A stretch of DNA of 64,000 bases from Nitrospirota bacterium (GCA_004296885.1 SCVN01000020.1:23908-87907), one strand, 5' to 3'. Shown: positions 33,706 to 43,320, counted from the stretch's first letter. Translations and numbers: made by a program. Notes: a model not told the origin generated them from the letters alone.

Positions 33706-35409
33706 ATGCTGACCAAGCAGTGGGTCTTGCGCGAGGTGGACCAGCTGCAACGTGCGGCCTTGGCCAAGTCCCTCTCCATTTCTCCCATCACAGCGGCCGT
33801 ACTCCTGGCGCGAGGGGTCACCACCGCCGCCCAGGCACAAACTTGGTTGGCCCCCCATCTAGTGGCCTCGCACGATCCGCTTCTAATTCCTGACATGGAG
33901 CCGGCGATTGATCGGCTTCACCGGGCCCTGGTGGAAGGGGAGCGGATTTGTTTCTACGGCGATTACGATGTCGATGGGATGGCCGCGACAAGCCTCTACC
34001 TGACCTATTTTCGAGGCCAGGGCGGCCAGGCGATCAGTTATATCCCGCACCGAGTCCGGGAAGGGTATGGGTTGAACGAAACGGCCCTGCGGTGGCTCCA
34101 TCGGCAGGGGGTCAGCTTAGTGGTGACGTCCGACTGTGGTACGACCGCCCATCGGGAAGCCGAGGTGGCGAAACAGCTCGGGCTCGATCTCATTATTACG
34201 GACCATCACCAATGTGACGAACGATTGCCACCGGCTCTGGCTCTGTTGAATCCGCACCGGCCCGATTCCGCCTATCCGTATACGGGCCTCTGTTCCGGAG
34301 GCTTGGCCTACAAAGTGACCCGGGCCTATCAGGACAAGTATGGGACCAGCGGGCCGGAGCCTGAAACCCTCCTGGACCTCGTGGCCTTGGCGACGGTGGC
34401 CGATATCGTTCCACTCCAAGACGAGAATCGGATTTTGGTCCGAGAAGGGCTGGACTTGATCGCGCGCGGATCCCGTTGTGGAGTGCGCGCGCTCAAAGAA
34501 GTGGCGGGCGTCGGACGCGACGTCAATACGGGAACCGTGGCCTTTCGGCTGGCGCCGCGGATCAACGCCGCGGGACGGATGGCCCATGCGGAGATGGGGG
34601 TTCGACTCCTGACTACGGAATCCGATGTGGAGGCCAGGGAGGTGGCCGATCAGCTTGAGCAACTGAATCGAGCTCGGCAGCGCCTGGAAGAGGAAACGAC
34701 GTCGGAGGCCGTCTCGATGGTGAAGGCCGAGACGGAGCCGGCCGCCTTGGCCGTTTGGGCCGGGCACTGGCATCTCGGGGTGGTGGGGATCGTGGCGGCT
34801 CGGCTCGTCGAGCGTTTCCACCGTCCTGCCGTCGTGATTGCGGTGAATGACCAGGGGATTGGCAAGGGGTCCGCCCGTAGCATCCCGGGATTTGATCTGT
34901 ACCAGGCCCTGTCTGCCTGCCGCGATCTGTTGGATGCCTTCGGTGGGCATCCTTGCGCTGCTGGTCTGACGATTCGGGAGTCGCGCCTGGAGTCGTTCCG
35001 TGAGCGCTTCGCTGAAGTCGCGGCTTGCTGGGAGGGAGGCGTGCCGAAGCAACCCTTGCTCCACCTTGATGCGGAGGTCCATCTCAGCGAGGTGAACGAC
35101 CAGTTGGTGCAGGAGTTGGGCTTGCTCCATCCTTTCGGAGCGGGCAATCCAGAGCCGACCTTGGCGGTCAGGAACCTGGCGATTCTGGGCAGCCGTGTGG
35201 TCGGGGAGCGCCATCTTAAGCTGACGGTCCGGCACGGCAATTCCAAGCCGTTCGACAGTATCGGATTCCGCATGGGCTCTTTGGCCGATTGCGGGCTGTC
35301 GGCCGCGCAATCGGTGGATCTGGCGTTCGTGCCTGAACGAAACAGCTGGAATGGCCTGGATCGGATTCAGCTGAGGATTCGTGACCTGAAGGCCAGTCAA
35401 CCGCTCTAA
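33706..35409 (+). CDS. recJ: Single-stranded-DNA-specific 5'-3' exonuclease RecJ
   Basis: 567 residues. DHH-family nuclease acting in recombination and mismatch repair. Motifs: FYGDYDVDGMAA (motif I), TSDCGTT (motif II), ITDHHQCDE (motif III, DHH), the ALATVADIVPLQDENR segment, and the DHHA1 region with DAFGGHPCAAGLTI. A C-terminal OB-type domain follows (VHLSEVND ... LLHPFGAGNPEP). ATG 33706 has GGAG 5 nt upstream; a GTG at 33685 is an alternative. rel/spoT follows after 12 bases. Confidence 0.95.
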   Translation: MLTKQWVLREVDQLQRAALAKSLSISPITAAVLLARGVTTAAQAQTWLAPHLVASHDPLLIPDMEPAIDRLHRALVEGERICFYGDYDVDGMAATSLYLTYFRGQGGQAISYIPHRVREGYGLNETALRWLHRQGVSLVVTSDCGTTAHREAEVAKQLGLDLIITDHHQCDERLPPALALLNPHRPDSAYPYTGLCSGGLAYKVTRAYQDKYGTSGPEPETLLDLVALATVADIVPLQDENRILVREGLDLIARGSRCGVRALKEVAGVGRDVNTGTVAFRLAPRINAAGRMAHAEMGVRLLTTESDVEAREVADQLEQLNRARQRLEEETTSEAVSMVKAETEPAALAVWAGHWHLGVVGIVAARLVERFHRPAVVIAVNDQGIGKGSARSIPGFDLYQALSACRDLLDAFGGHPCAAGLTIRESRLESFRERFAEVAACWEGGVPKQPLLHLDAEVHLSEVNDQLVQELGLLHPFGAGNPEPTLAVRNLAILGSRVVGERHLKLTVRHGNSKPFDSIGFRMGSLADCGLSAAQSVDLAFVPERNSWNGLDRIQLRIRDLKASQPL

Positions 35410-35421
35410 CGGTACGTGGCG

Positions 35422-37602
35422 ATGCCGAGCGATACGATCACCGACTTGGATCAACTGCTCACGAAGGTCCGGACGTACAATCCGGACGCCGACGTGGATT
35501 TAGTTTGCCGGGCGTATGCCTTCTCGGCCAAAGCGCATGAAGGCCAGACCCGGCGCTCCGGTGAACCATATCTTCAACATCCCCTGGCCGTGGCCGGGGT
35601 GCTGACCTCCCTTCGATCCGATGTGCCGGCGATCGTGGCCGGGCTGCTTCATGACACCCTTGAAGATACGCTGACGACGCCGGAAGTCCTCGAGCAGGAG
35701 TTCGGCAAGGATGTCGCCCGCTTGGTGGACGGAGTCACGAAGATCGGCAAGATCCAATTCCGGAACCACGAGGAAAAGCAGGCCGAAAACTTCCGGAAAA
35801 TGGTTCTGTCGATGGCGGATGACATCCGGGTCATCCTGATTAAGTTGGCAGACCGTCTCCACAACATGCGGACGCTTGAGCATCTGAAGGAGGCCAAGCA
35901 GCAGCAGATCGCGCAGGAAACCCTCGAGATTTACGCGCCGCTGGCCAACCGGCTTGGAATCGGGTGGATGAAAAACGAGTTGGAGGATCTCTGCCTGAAG
36001 TACCTGAAGCCGGATGTCTATGCCGCCTTGAAACTACGCGTGGCCAAGCGAGATGAGGATCGCCAGCAGTACATCGAAGAAGTCGTCCGCCTCGTGAAGC
36101 AGGCGTTGGCCGAGGCGGGGCTGAAGGGGGAAGTGCAAGGCCGCCCCAAGCACCTCTATGGCATTTATCAAAAGATGGAGCGGCAGTCCATCTCCTTTGA
36201 GGAAGTGTATGATCTCACCGCGATTCGGATCATTACCGATACCAAGATGAACTGCTATGCGCTCCTGGGCCTTATTCATTCTCTCTGGCGCCCCGTGCCG
36301 GGGCGCTTCAAGGATTACATCGCGATCCCGAAGTCGAACCTCTACCAATCCCTGCATACCACGGTCGTCGGCCCCAAGGGTGAGCATGTCGAATTCCAGA
36401 TCCGCACGGAGGAGATGCATCGCCTCGCCGAATACGGCATCGCGGCGCATTGGAAATACAAGGAGCGGGGCCAGGTCGACGACAAGGACGGCAAGGTGTT
36501 CAGCTGGCTCCGCCAGTTCGTGGAGTGGCACCAGGACCTGACCGACAACCGGCAGTTTATGGACTCGGTCAAGCTCGACCTGTTTCACGATGTGGTCTAT
36601 GTGTTTACGCCCAAGGGGATGGTCAAAGAGATGCCGCTCGGATCGACCCCGGTGGATTTTGCCTATGCCATCCATACCGAGGTCGGCGATCGTTGTGTCG
36701 GCGCCAAGGTCAACGGAAAAATTGTGCCGTTGAGGCATCAGCTGACCAGCGGGGACGCCGTCGAAATTCTGACGTCGCCCTCCCAGGTGCCGCACAAGGA
36801 TTGGCTCAAGTTTGTCCGGACGCCCAGGGCCAAGGCCAAAATCAAGCACTGGCTCAAGGTCGAAGAGCAGAAGCGCAGCCTTGAAATCGGACGCCGACTG
36901 CTGGAACGGGAGTTCCGGAGGCATGACATGGCCCCGGCGCAAATGCTGAAGTCCGAGCAGTTGCTGGGGGTGGCTCATGAATTGGGCTTTGATACGGTCG
37001 ATGAGATGAGCGCAGCGGTCGGCTACGGACGGCTCTCGACCGGGCAGGTCATGAATCACTTGTCACCGGCCGTTCCCCGGGAAGGCAAGCCCGAGGTCCC
37101 GGAAGAGTTGCAGCCGTCTCGTCCGCAAGTCGGCAAGCAGGATGAGAAGGGGGTCAAGGTCAGGGGAGGCCGCGACTTGCTCATGCAGCTGTCCCGTTGT
37201 TGCAACCCGGTTCCTGGGGATCGAATTATGGGGTACATCACCAGGGGGCGGGGGCTCACGATTCATTCGGTCGGATGCCCCAACTTGGAGGCGTTGGATT
37301 ACGACAAGGAACGCTTGGTTGAGGTCGACTGGGATACGGCGACTGCCAGCACCTATCCGGTGAAGGTGTCCGTTCTGGCGGTGGACAAGACGGGGGTTTT
37401 GGCCAACGTCTCGTCGGCCATATCGGGAGCGGAAGCGAATATTAGCCGGGCTGAGATTACCACCAGGGAAGACCGCAAGGCGGTCCTTGATTTCGTGGTC
37501 GAGGTCAGCAACACGGCGCACCTGGGGCGTGTGCTGAAGGCCATCGAAGGAGTGGAGGGAGTCATCACCGCACGGCGTATCCGAGCCTGGCAGGCCCGGT
37601 AG
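35422..37602 (+). CDS. Bifunctional (p)ppGpp synthetase/hydrolase
   Basis: 726 residues of the Rel/SpoT family, which makes and degrades the stringent-response alarmone. Domains: an HD hydrolase (HDTLEDT near residue 75, with LIKLADRLHNMRTL), the synthetase (RFKDYIAIPKSNLYQSLHT; EFQIRTEEMHRLAEYGIAAHW), TGS (VYVFTPKGMVKEMPLGSTPVDFAY), a zinc-finger-like CCNPVPGD segment, and C-terminal ACT. Both catalytic halves look intact. ATG 35422 is chosen; GTG 35416 is equally possible and neither has a clear ribosome site, so translation may be coupled to recJ. Confidence 0.94.
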   Translation: MPSDTITDLDQLLTKVRTYNPDADVDLVCRAYAFSAKAHEGQTRRSGEPYLQHPLAVAGVLTSLRSDVPAIVAGLLHDTLEDTLTTPEVLEQEFGKDVARLVDGVTKIGKIQFRNHEEKQAENFRKMVLSMADDIRVILIKLADRLHNMRTLEHLKEAKQQQIAQETLEIYAPLANRLGIGWMKNELEDLCLKYLKPDVYAALKLRVAKRDEDRQQYIEEVVRLVKQALAEAGLKGEVQGRPKHLYGIYQKMERQSISFEEVYDLTAIRIITDTKMNCYALLGLIHSLWRPVPGRFKDYIAIPKSNLYQSLHTTVVGPKGEHVEFQIRTEEMHRLAEYGIAAHWKYKERGQVDDKDGKVFSWLRQFVEWHQDLTDNRQFMDSVKLDLFHDVVYVFTPKGMVKEMPLGSTPVDFAYAIHTEVGDRCVGAKVNGKIVPLRHQLTSGDAVEILTSPSQVPHKDWLKFVRTPRAKAKIKHWLKVEEQKRSLEIGRRLLEREFRRHDMAPAQMLKSEQLLGVAHELGFDTVDEMSAAVGYGRLSTGQVMNHLSPAVPREGKPEVPEELQPSRPQVGKQDEKGVKVRGGRDLLMQLSRCCNPVPGDRIMGYITRGRGLTIHSVGCPNLEALDYDKERLVEVDWDTATASTYPVKVSVLAVDKTGVLANVSSAISGAEANISRAEITTREDRKAVLDFVVEVSNTAHLGRVLKAIEGVEGVITARRIRAWQAR

Positions 37603-37692
37603 CCGGAGACGATACGTCTGTCAGATGGACCACCGGGTGCCTGTGTGTGGCCCGGGCGTAACAGAGCCTTGAACAGTCCAGTAGTTCCGCGT

Positions 37693-38226
37693 TCAGCGGG
37701 TTGGGGGAGAGGGGGGGAGCTGGAACTGCAGCTTTGCCCCGCGTTGCAGTTTCAAGGCCTCGGCCATTCCGGCCGCGACTTCCAGCACATACAGGGCGTC
37801 ATGGATGGGCTGATACTGGGGACAGCCGTCGTCGCTTCGGCTGCAGCCGGGAACGTTCCGCTCGATGTAGACGATGCGCTTGGACTGGTCCATCCAAATG
37901 ATGTCCAGCGGAATCTTCGTGTTTTTCATCCAGAAGGTCCACTGTTGAGGCTCGGGAAAGATGAAGAGCATCCCCCGGTCTTGGGCCAAGGATTGACGAA
38001 ACATGAGGCCGCGCGCCCGCTTTTCCGTTGTGTCCGCCAGTTCCACGAGGAGGGTGTCTTTCTGAGGCGTGGTCACGGAGACGATCGGTTCTTCCGGTCC
38101 TGTGCTCGGCGCGCCCGCCGCCAGGGCCTGCGATGATCCCAGGCAAAGGGTAATCCCGAGAAGGCCGGTTATGCCGAATGTTGGCCAGAACCACGTCGAG
38201 CGGAGCCGAAAAATGCTGGCGGACAT
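37693..38226 (-). CDS. Exported DUF192 protein
   Basis: 177 residues with a signal peptide (about 10-37) and a DUF192 domain: VELADTTEKRARGLMFRQSL, the GMLFIFPEP segment, and FWMKNTKIPLDIIWMD. The family is widespread in the periplasm, with an uncharacterised small beta fold. It diverges from the acyl-CoA synthetase gene 102 bases away. Confidence 0.88.
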   Translation of the reverse strand: MSASIFRLRSTWFWPTFGITGLLGITLCLGSSQALAAGAPSTGPEEPIVSVTTPQKDTLLVELADTTEKRARGLMFRQSLAQDRGMLFIFPEPQQWTFWMKNTKIPLDIIWMDQSKRIVYIERNVPGCSRSDDGCPQYQPIHDALYVLEVAAGMAEALKLQRGAKLQFQLPPSPPTR

Positions 38227-38328
38227 AGGCGAATCCTAGCGGCCTGCTGACAGGCTGTCAAGGAGCGGAGCCTGCATTGACAATCGCTGCGGGGGCGGGC
38301 TAGGGTACCCTGAGTGTGTGTGGACAGA

Positions 38329-40029
38329 ATGGATCCGATCTGGATTAGACAGTACGACCCCGGTGTCCCTGCGGCTCTTTCTTATCCCGACAGCACCCTT
38401 CCCGATCTGCTGACCCAGGCCGCGACACGGTATCCTGGCCGGGCGGCGATTCATTTCTACGGCAACGAAATCCATTATGTCGAACTGGACCGACTCGCAC
38501 ATCGTTTTGCGCGCGCACTGAGAGAGCTGCAGATGGAACCGGGCAGTGCGGTTGGGCTTATGCTGCCGAACATGCCACAGACGGTCATCGGCTATTATGG
38601 GAGCCTGCGGGCCGGCGTGAGGGTGACGCCAATCAATCCCCTGTACGTCGAAAGCGAAATCGAACACCAAGTGCAAGATGCCGGGTGCGAGACGATCGTG
38701 GTGTTGGACCACCTGTACCAGCGTGTTCAGCCGTTGATCGGGCGCACCGGCTTGAAACGGGTCATTGTCACCGGCGTCGAGGACTACCTGCCTACAATCA
38801 AGCGCCTGTTGTACCCCTGGCAGGCCATGAAGGAGGGGCAGCGCACCCCCGCGGTGCTGGGCTCTGGAACCGTCCGTCTGCGGGACCTTATGACCGGATC
38901 GGATGCGCCGCTGGGGGTGTTGATGAAGCCGGACGACGTGGCCTTGTTGCAGTACACAGGCGGAACGACCGGCGTTCCCAAGGGAGTGGCGCTCACCCAT
39001 CGGAACCTGTTGAGCAATGCCTGGCAATGCCGGAGCTGGATGCCGTCATTGCGAGAAGGGGCAGAAGTGTTCCTCGCCGTTCTTCCATTTTTCCATGTCT
39101 ACGGTATGAGTGTCTGCCAGAATCTGGCGATCGCGGTTGGGGGCTGTCAGGTGTTGCTGCCCCGCTTTCAGATGACGGAGGTGCTCAAGGTCATCCAACG
39201 CGAACGGGTCACGGTGTTTCCCGGCATCCCGGCCATGTATCAAGCCATCAACAACTATCAACATCTGGAGCGGTACGATCTCCGATCCATTCGCATCTGT
39301 ATCAGTGGGGCTGGTCCGTTGCCGCCGTCGGTCCAGGAGCGATTTGAAGCGATTACAGGGGCGCGGTTGGTCGAGGGCTATGGGTTGACTGAAGCCAGCC
39401 CGGTGACCCACGTCAATCCGATCAGCCCGCTGCCGGGCCATCAACGAACTGGCAGCATCGGGCTGCCGCTGCCGGATACCCAGGCCAAGGTCGTGGATAT
39501 GGAGACCGGCGATAAGGAACTGCCCCCGGGAGAAGTTGGCGAGTTGGTGGTGCGGGGGCCTCAAGTGATGTTCGGCTATTGGAAGCACGAAGATGAAAGC
39601 AGGCAGGTGCTCCGGAACGGCTGGCTATATACGGGTGATCTGGCGTGGATGGATGCCGAAGGGTTTTTCTACATCGCGGATCGTAAGAAGGACATGATCA
39701 AATCGGGAGGGGAGAACGTTTATCCACGCGAGGTCGAGGAAACGCTCCTCCGGCACGGTAAGGTGAAGGATGCGGTGGTGGTCGGGTTGCCACAAGGATT
39801 GCGCGGAGAGCTCATCAAGGCCTACGTCGTCTTAAAAGAGGGGGCTCAGGCGAGTGCGGCGGAGATCCTGGAACATTGTCGCCAGCACCTGGCAAAATTC
39901 AAGGTGCCCAAGAAGGTGGAGTTTCGGCAGGATCTCCCCAAGACGTTGGTGGGCAAGGTGCTCCGGCGCGTGCTGATCGAAGAGGAGCGGAAGAAGGGGG
40001 CGCTGAAGGCGGGCGACGAAGCGGAATGA
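38329..40029 (+). CDS. Long-chain acyl-CoA synthetase-like AMP ligase
   Basis: 566 residues of the ANL adenylate-forming superfamily, which activates a carboxylic acid with ATP and joins it to CoA. The P-loop-like LQYTGGTTGVPKGVALTHRN, the YGLTEASPVTH motif, the YTGDLAWMDAEGFFYIADRKKDMIKSGGENVYP block and the C-terminal lysine segment (LPKTLVGKVLRR) are present, all as in FadD. ATG 38329 was chosen; GTG 38314 is possible. A perfect TTGACA at 38277-38282 may belong to its promoter, though the -10 is poor. Chain-length preference is not visible. Confidence 0.9.
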   Translation: MDPIWIRQYDPGVPAALSYPDSTLPDLLTQAATRYPGRAAIHFYGNEIHYVELDRLAHRFARALRELQMEPGSAVGLMLPNMPQTVIGYYGSLRAGVRVTPINPLYVESEIEHQVQDAGCETIVVLDHLYQRVQPLIGRTGLKRVIVTGVEDYLPTIKRLLYPWQAMKEGQRTPAVLGSGTVRLRDLMTGSDAPLGVLMKPDDVALLQYTGGTTGVPKGVALTHRNLLSNAWQCRSWMPSLREGAEVFLAVLPFFHVYGMSVCQNLAIAVGGCQVLLPRFQMTEVLKVIQRERVTVFPGIPAMYQAINNYQHLERYDLRSIRICISGAGPLPPSVQERFEAITGARLVEGYGLTEASPVTHVNPISPLPGHQRTGSIGLPLPDTQAKVVDMETGDKELPPGEVGELVVRGPQVMFGYWKHEDESRQVLRNGWLYTGDLAWMDAEGFFYIADRKKDMIKSGGENVYPREVEETLLRHGKVKDAVVVGLPQGLRGELIKAYVVLKEGAQASAAEILEHCRQHLAKFKVPKKVEFRQDLPKTLVGKVLRRVLIEEERKKGALKAGDEAE

Positions 40030-40121
40030 GCGGCCGGGAGGAAGCAGGCCCGCTTGCATTTGTCCGTAGGCCTGTGTAATTTTGTGGCGATGTTCAACGG
40101 TCCGGACGAGTAGGAGGCGTG

Positions 40122-40307
40122 ATGAAAGAAAAGCGGTTGGTGCATTACAAAAAAGGAGTGTTTGTCTGCCCGAAGTGTCGACAGTCTTATGTGCAGGACA
40201 AATGGATCGAGGAGTGGCGGATTCGCTGCCATAAGTGCGATTATCGGGGGACCTTGACCGACATTTCAGTGGACGAGCGGATGGAAGAAGAAACCTTCCA
40301 GCGCTGA
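40122..40307 (+). CDS. Small zinc-ribbon-like protein
   Basis: 61 residues with two CxxC pairs, VCPKCRQSY and IRCHKCDYRG, spaced as a small zinc ribbon or rubredoxin-like knuckle. AGGAGG (40112-40117) precedes the ATG by 4 nt. No family function is recognised; nucleic acid or protein binding would be typical. Confidence 0.72.
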   Translation: MKEKRLVHYKKGVFVCPKCRQSYVQDKWIEEWRIRCHKCDYRGTLTDISVDERMEEETFQR

Positions 40308-40457
40308 TCGCCGGCCGACGCTCGTCTTCTATCTTCGATTCCTCCCGTAGCCGGTTGCTCCGCTCGTGTGCCCATCTCGCCTGAACGGTCCCGTCACATG
40401 TGCGGGGCCTGGCCGTCCATCCGTTACCATCCGTTGCTGTGAGAGGGGAGGTGCCTA

Positions 40458-41060
40458 ATGCGCACAACAACTGTCTTCGCCCTGGCCTTGGCGGGGCTTA
40501 TGGTCCTGAGTGCCCCCTGTGTCCGTGCGGCCGAGCTTTCGTCAACGGTCCGCGTGCTTGTCGCCTACTACTCGCTGACGGGCAATACGGAGAAGATGGC
40601 GCAAGGGGTTGCGAAGGGCGCGGGCGAGGTCAGCGGGACGGTAGTTGCGCTCAAGCGTGTCGAGGCGGTGACGGCCGAAGACTTGTTTGGGGCCGACGCC
40701 GTGATCGTGGGGTCCCCGGTCTACTGGTCCAATATGGCAGGGCCGGTCAAGACGTTCTTCGACGACTGGCAGTTCAAGTTTGGAGTTTTCCCCGAATTCA
40801 AGATGCGGAACAAGGTTGGGGCGGCATTTGCTACGGGAGGGCAGGTGTCGGCGGGGAAAGAAGTGACGATGCTCACGATTCTGGCCGCGATGCTGGGCAA
40901 CCAGATGATCGTCGTCAGCGGCGGCGGGGCGTTCGGCGCGTCAGCCACGACAGAAGGGAACAGCCCTGGAATCGACGATCAGGAGCTGGCCAGCGCCAAG
41001 GCGCTGGGGCAGCGCGTGGCCGAAGTCGCGATGATGGTGAAGAAAGGGAAGAAGGACTAG
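40458..41060 (+). CDS. Exported flavodoxin / WrbA-like protein
   Basis: 200 residues. The flavodoxin fold is clear: the FMN phosphate loop YYSLTGNTEKMAQ, SPVYWSNMAGPVKTFFDDW, and AFATGGQ. It is preceded by a 25-residue signal peptide (RTTTVFALALAGLMVLSAP-CVRA) that would send it to the periplasm. Flavodoxins are normally cytoplasmic, so this is unusual and would need FMN outside the cytoplasm or Tat-like export of a loaded protein. GGGGAGG lies just before the ATG. Its stop overlaps the convergent bfd stop by 4 bases. Confidence 0.85.
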   Translation: MRTTTVFALALAGLMVLSAPCVRAAELSSTVRVLVAYYSLTGNTEKMAQGVAKGAGEVSGTVVALKRVEAVTAEDLFGADAVIVGSPVYWSNMAGPVKTFFDDWQFKFGVFPEFKMRNKVGAAFATGGQVSAGKEVTMLTILAAMLGNQMIVVSGGGAFGASATTEGNSPGIDDQELASAKALGQRVAEVAMMVKKGKKD

Positions 41061-41305
41061 GGTTGCGGAGACGCCAGGACCGTCTGGGATGAAGTGGGCC
41101 GGGAGGCGTTGGTACAGCCCCGGCAATCTCCTGCCATGGACATCAGGCGGCAGATGTTCTTGACGCAGCGCCCGCAGCACTCTTCATCGTCTATGCCCAA
41201 GGCTTGAGCCAGCCGATCCTCATCGAGCCGTCCCGCCGCTTGCTCAGATAGCGTGACTCGCCTCACATCCGATTCCGTCAGCCCTTTGCACAGACAGACA
41301 TACAT
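41057..41305 (-). CDS. bfd: Bacterioferritin-associated ferredoxin-like [2Fe-2S] protein
   Basis: 82 residues. The N-terminal VCLCKGLTESDVRR (C4, C6) and the later CCGRC (C44, C47) fit the BFD-type [2Fe-2S] domain, which reduces ferric iron in bacterioferritin to release it. A C-terminal extension with CRGC (C60, C63) is extra. The upstream region has a consensus-like promoter followed by a Fur box, so it is likely induced when iron is scarce. Confidence 0.85.
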   Translation of the reverse strand: MYVCLCKGLTESDVRRVTLSEQAAGRLDEDRLAQALGIDDEECCGRCVKNICRLMSMAGDCRGCTNASRPTSSQTVLASPQP

Positions 41306-41360
41306 GGCTGCAGGCTCCTTCGCTGGACGTTTACTGGGACGGCTGGCTCCTGTCGTGAAC

Positions 41361-41379
41361 GATTATGATAACCATTCTC
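41361..41379. promoter_or_regulatory. Fur box upstream of bfd
   Basis: GATTATGATAACCATTCTC matches the 19-bp Fur consensus GATAATGATAATCATTATC at 16 positions. An adjoining TTCTCATTAATGATGAGAA (41375-41393) is a second, overlapping palindromic stretch, so a pair of Fur dimers may bind. It lies between the -10 box and the bfd start, a blocking position. Confidence 0.82.
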
Positions 41380-41391
41380 ATTAATGATGAG

Positions 41392-41420
41392 AAGATAGCC
41401 GCTTTTGCCTTGGGTGTCAA
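41392..41420 (-). promoter_or_regulatory. bfd promoter
   Basis: On the minus strand a perfect TTGACA (41420-41415), a 17-bp spacer and TATCTT (41397-41392). The Fur box follows directly, so iron-loaded Fur should block it. Confidence 0.7.
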
Positions 41421-41499
41421 GCAGGATTTTTAGCCGGTCTGTTCGTGCCCGCAATGAAGGGGCGGCGGTTCACCTGGGATGCAGCGCAAGGGCGGGGAG

Positions 41500-43320
41500 T
41501 TAGGCGATCGTCCGTTCCAAGTCCTCCACCATGCGCGTGATGGTGTTGAAGCCCGATTGCCAGAAAGCCTTGTCGCGCATGTTGACGCCCATGTGCGTCA
41601 GGATCGAGTCCGGGCTTTGCGAGCCACCGGCAGCCAGGAGTGCGAGGTATTGGGGAACGAAGGCCGGGCCTTGTTGTTTGTACATGTGGTAGAGAGCCAA
41701 GACCAAGAGATTGCCGAAGCTATAGGCATAGCAGTAGAACGGGCTGCCGAAGAGATGGGGGATGGTCAGCCACTCCCAGCGGAACAGCGCCGGGACCGGA
41801 ACCGCTTTCCCGAATTGCTCGCGTAAGTTGGCCTGGTAGGCTGCAGCCAAGTCCTCGGCGGTAGCGCCCTGGGCGATCATCTCGTGCGCGCGCTGTTCGA
41901 ACAGAACAAAGTAGGCTTGGCGAAGGACTGTGGCGTAGATGTCGTCCAGTTGGGCGAGGAGGAGGCCCTGCTTGACCGACCGGTTATGCTCCTGGGCGGT
42001 CAAGGCATCGGAAAGAATCCGCTCGCCGAAAACGGAGGCGGTTTCGGCCAAGGGCAGGGTGGAGTGAAACGTGAACACGGTATGCCGATCGGCCATCATC
42101 CCATGCACCGCGTGGCCCAGCTCATGAGCCAGTGTGGCGACGTCTCGCGCTTCGCCGGTGTAGTTCAACAGCACGTAGGGCGTGAAACCGGGGACGATGC
42201 TGTAGCAGTAGGCGCCGCTCAGTTTTCCGGGCTGGGGCCGAGCGTCGATGTGGCGCTCGTCGAAGACCCGGCGCGCCAGATCGGCCAGCTGCGGAGAAAA
42301 GCTGTGGTATGCATCCAGCACCATCCGGACCGCGTCGGCATAGCGGTAGCGTTTCCGATCGGCCGGGTGGGGGGCATAGATGTGGAAACGGTTCATGGGT
42401 GTGATCTTGCAGATGCGCGCTTTCAGGCGGAAATACTCCTGGAAAACGCCGGCGTTGCTGGCGCAGACGGCTAGGAGGGCCGAAGTCGCCTCGTCCGGGA
42501 TGTCATTCCCCACGTTCCTGGCGTTCATCGGGGAGGCGTATTTGCGCAGCTCGAGGTTCTCGCCCTTCCAGTCCTTGACGAGCGTCGCGTAGATCTCGCC
42601 GAGGACATCGTGGTTGGCGTCGAAGACCCGGTAGAGTTCCTTGTAGGCGGCCTCCCGCAGGCGCGAATTTGGGCTGCGGAGATAGGCGGACAGCTGCTCG
42701 CGGGAGAGGGTCTTCTTTCTGCCGTTGACGGTGAGTGTGAACGTGAAGCCGTTCGTGAGCACGTCGTACAGCGTATTGATGGCGCTCCGTCCGGTGATGG
42801 TTTTCAGGTTGATAACTTTCTCCTCCGGTTCCGAAAGCGTGTAGGCTTTGAACCGGCGGATGGACTCCAGGTGATAGCGGAAATCGCCCGAGGCGTCAAG
42901 GAGGCGGGCGGCGTTGGCCTCATCCACGGACTGCCACCAGAGGTCGAAGAACAGCAGGCGATTGTGAAGACCGGTGAGACGCTCTTCCACCGTTGCCTTC
43001 ACGGCTCTGGCTCTTGGATTTTGGGTGTTTTCCGAGAACCAGAGGTAGGCGTAGGCGCCCAGCTTGTTGCTGTCGGCGGCAATGGCTTCCGATTGTTTCA
43101 ACAGGTCTAGAAACGACTGGGAGGGCAGGTCGGGGCGCAAACGGTCCCGCCAACTCTCGAACTGGCTGACCCGACGCTCCAAATCCTTTGTCAGCCGGTC
43201 GACGTCATGGTCGGGCTGCTTGAGCAAGTGGGACCGATCCCATCGGTCCGGAGGCGCCGATGCGCGCGCGCGCCGGGGTGCGGGCTGTATGCTCCTTTGT
43301 GGCTCTGCCGTCCGTTTCAT
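41500..43320 (-). CDS. pepF: Oligoendopeptidase F (M3 family)
   Basis: 606 residues from ATG 43320 (619 if ATG 43359 is used). A zinc peptidase that cleaves short peptides. The active site is LAHELGHAVHGMM, with the third ligand region SVFGERIL downstream. The flanking blocks NYTGEARDVATLAHELGH and FGSPFYCYAYSFGNLLVLAL are typical of PepF. It has an Arg/Ala-rich N-terminal tail and no signal peptide. AAAGG precedes ATG 43320 by 6 nt, which is why the shorter form is given. Confidence 0.92.
   Translation of the reverse strand: MKRTAEPQRSIQPAPRRARASAPPDRWDRSHLLKQPDHDVDRLTKDLERRVSQFESWRDRLRPDLPSQSFLDLLKQSEAIAADSNKLGAYAYLWFSENTQNPRARAVKATVEERLTGLHNRLLFFDLWWQSVDEANAARLLDASGDFRYHLESIRRFKAYTLSEPEEKVINLKTITGRSAINTLYDVLTNGFTFTLTVNGRKKTLSREQLSAYLRSPNSRLREAAYKELYRVFDANHDVLGEIYATLVKDWKGENLELRKYASPMNARNVGNDIPDEATSALLAVCASNAGVFQEYFRLKARICKITPMNRFHIYAPHPADRKRYRYADAVRMVLDAYHSFSPQLADLARRVFDERHIDARPQPGKLSGAYCYSIVPGFTPYVLLNYTGEARDVATLAHELGHAVHGMMADRHTVFTFHSTLPLAETASVFGERILSDALTAQEHNRSVKQGLLLAQLDDIYATVLRQAYFVLFEQRAHEMIAQGATAEDLAAAYQANLREQFGKAVPVPALFRWEWLTIPHLFGSPFYCYAYSFGNLLVLALYHMYKQQGPAFVPQYLALLAAGGSQSPDSILTHMGVNMRDKAFWQSGFNTITRMVEDLERTIA

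Noticed and set aside
34117..35454. 445-codon minus-strand frame opposite recJ
   Set aside because: RecJ catalytic motifs are on the plus strand; the antisense frame is low-complexity Arg/Gln/His-rich and is a shadow.
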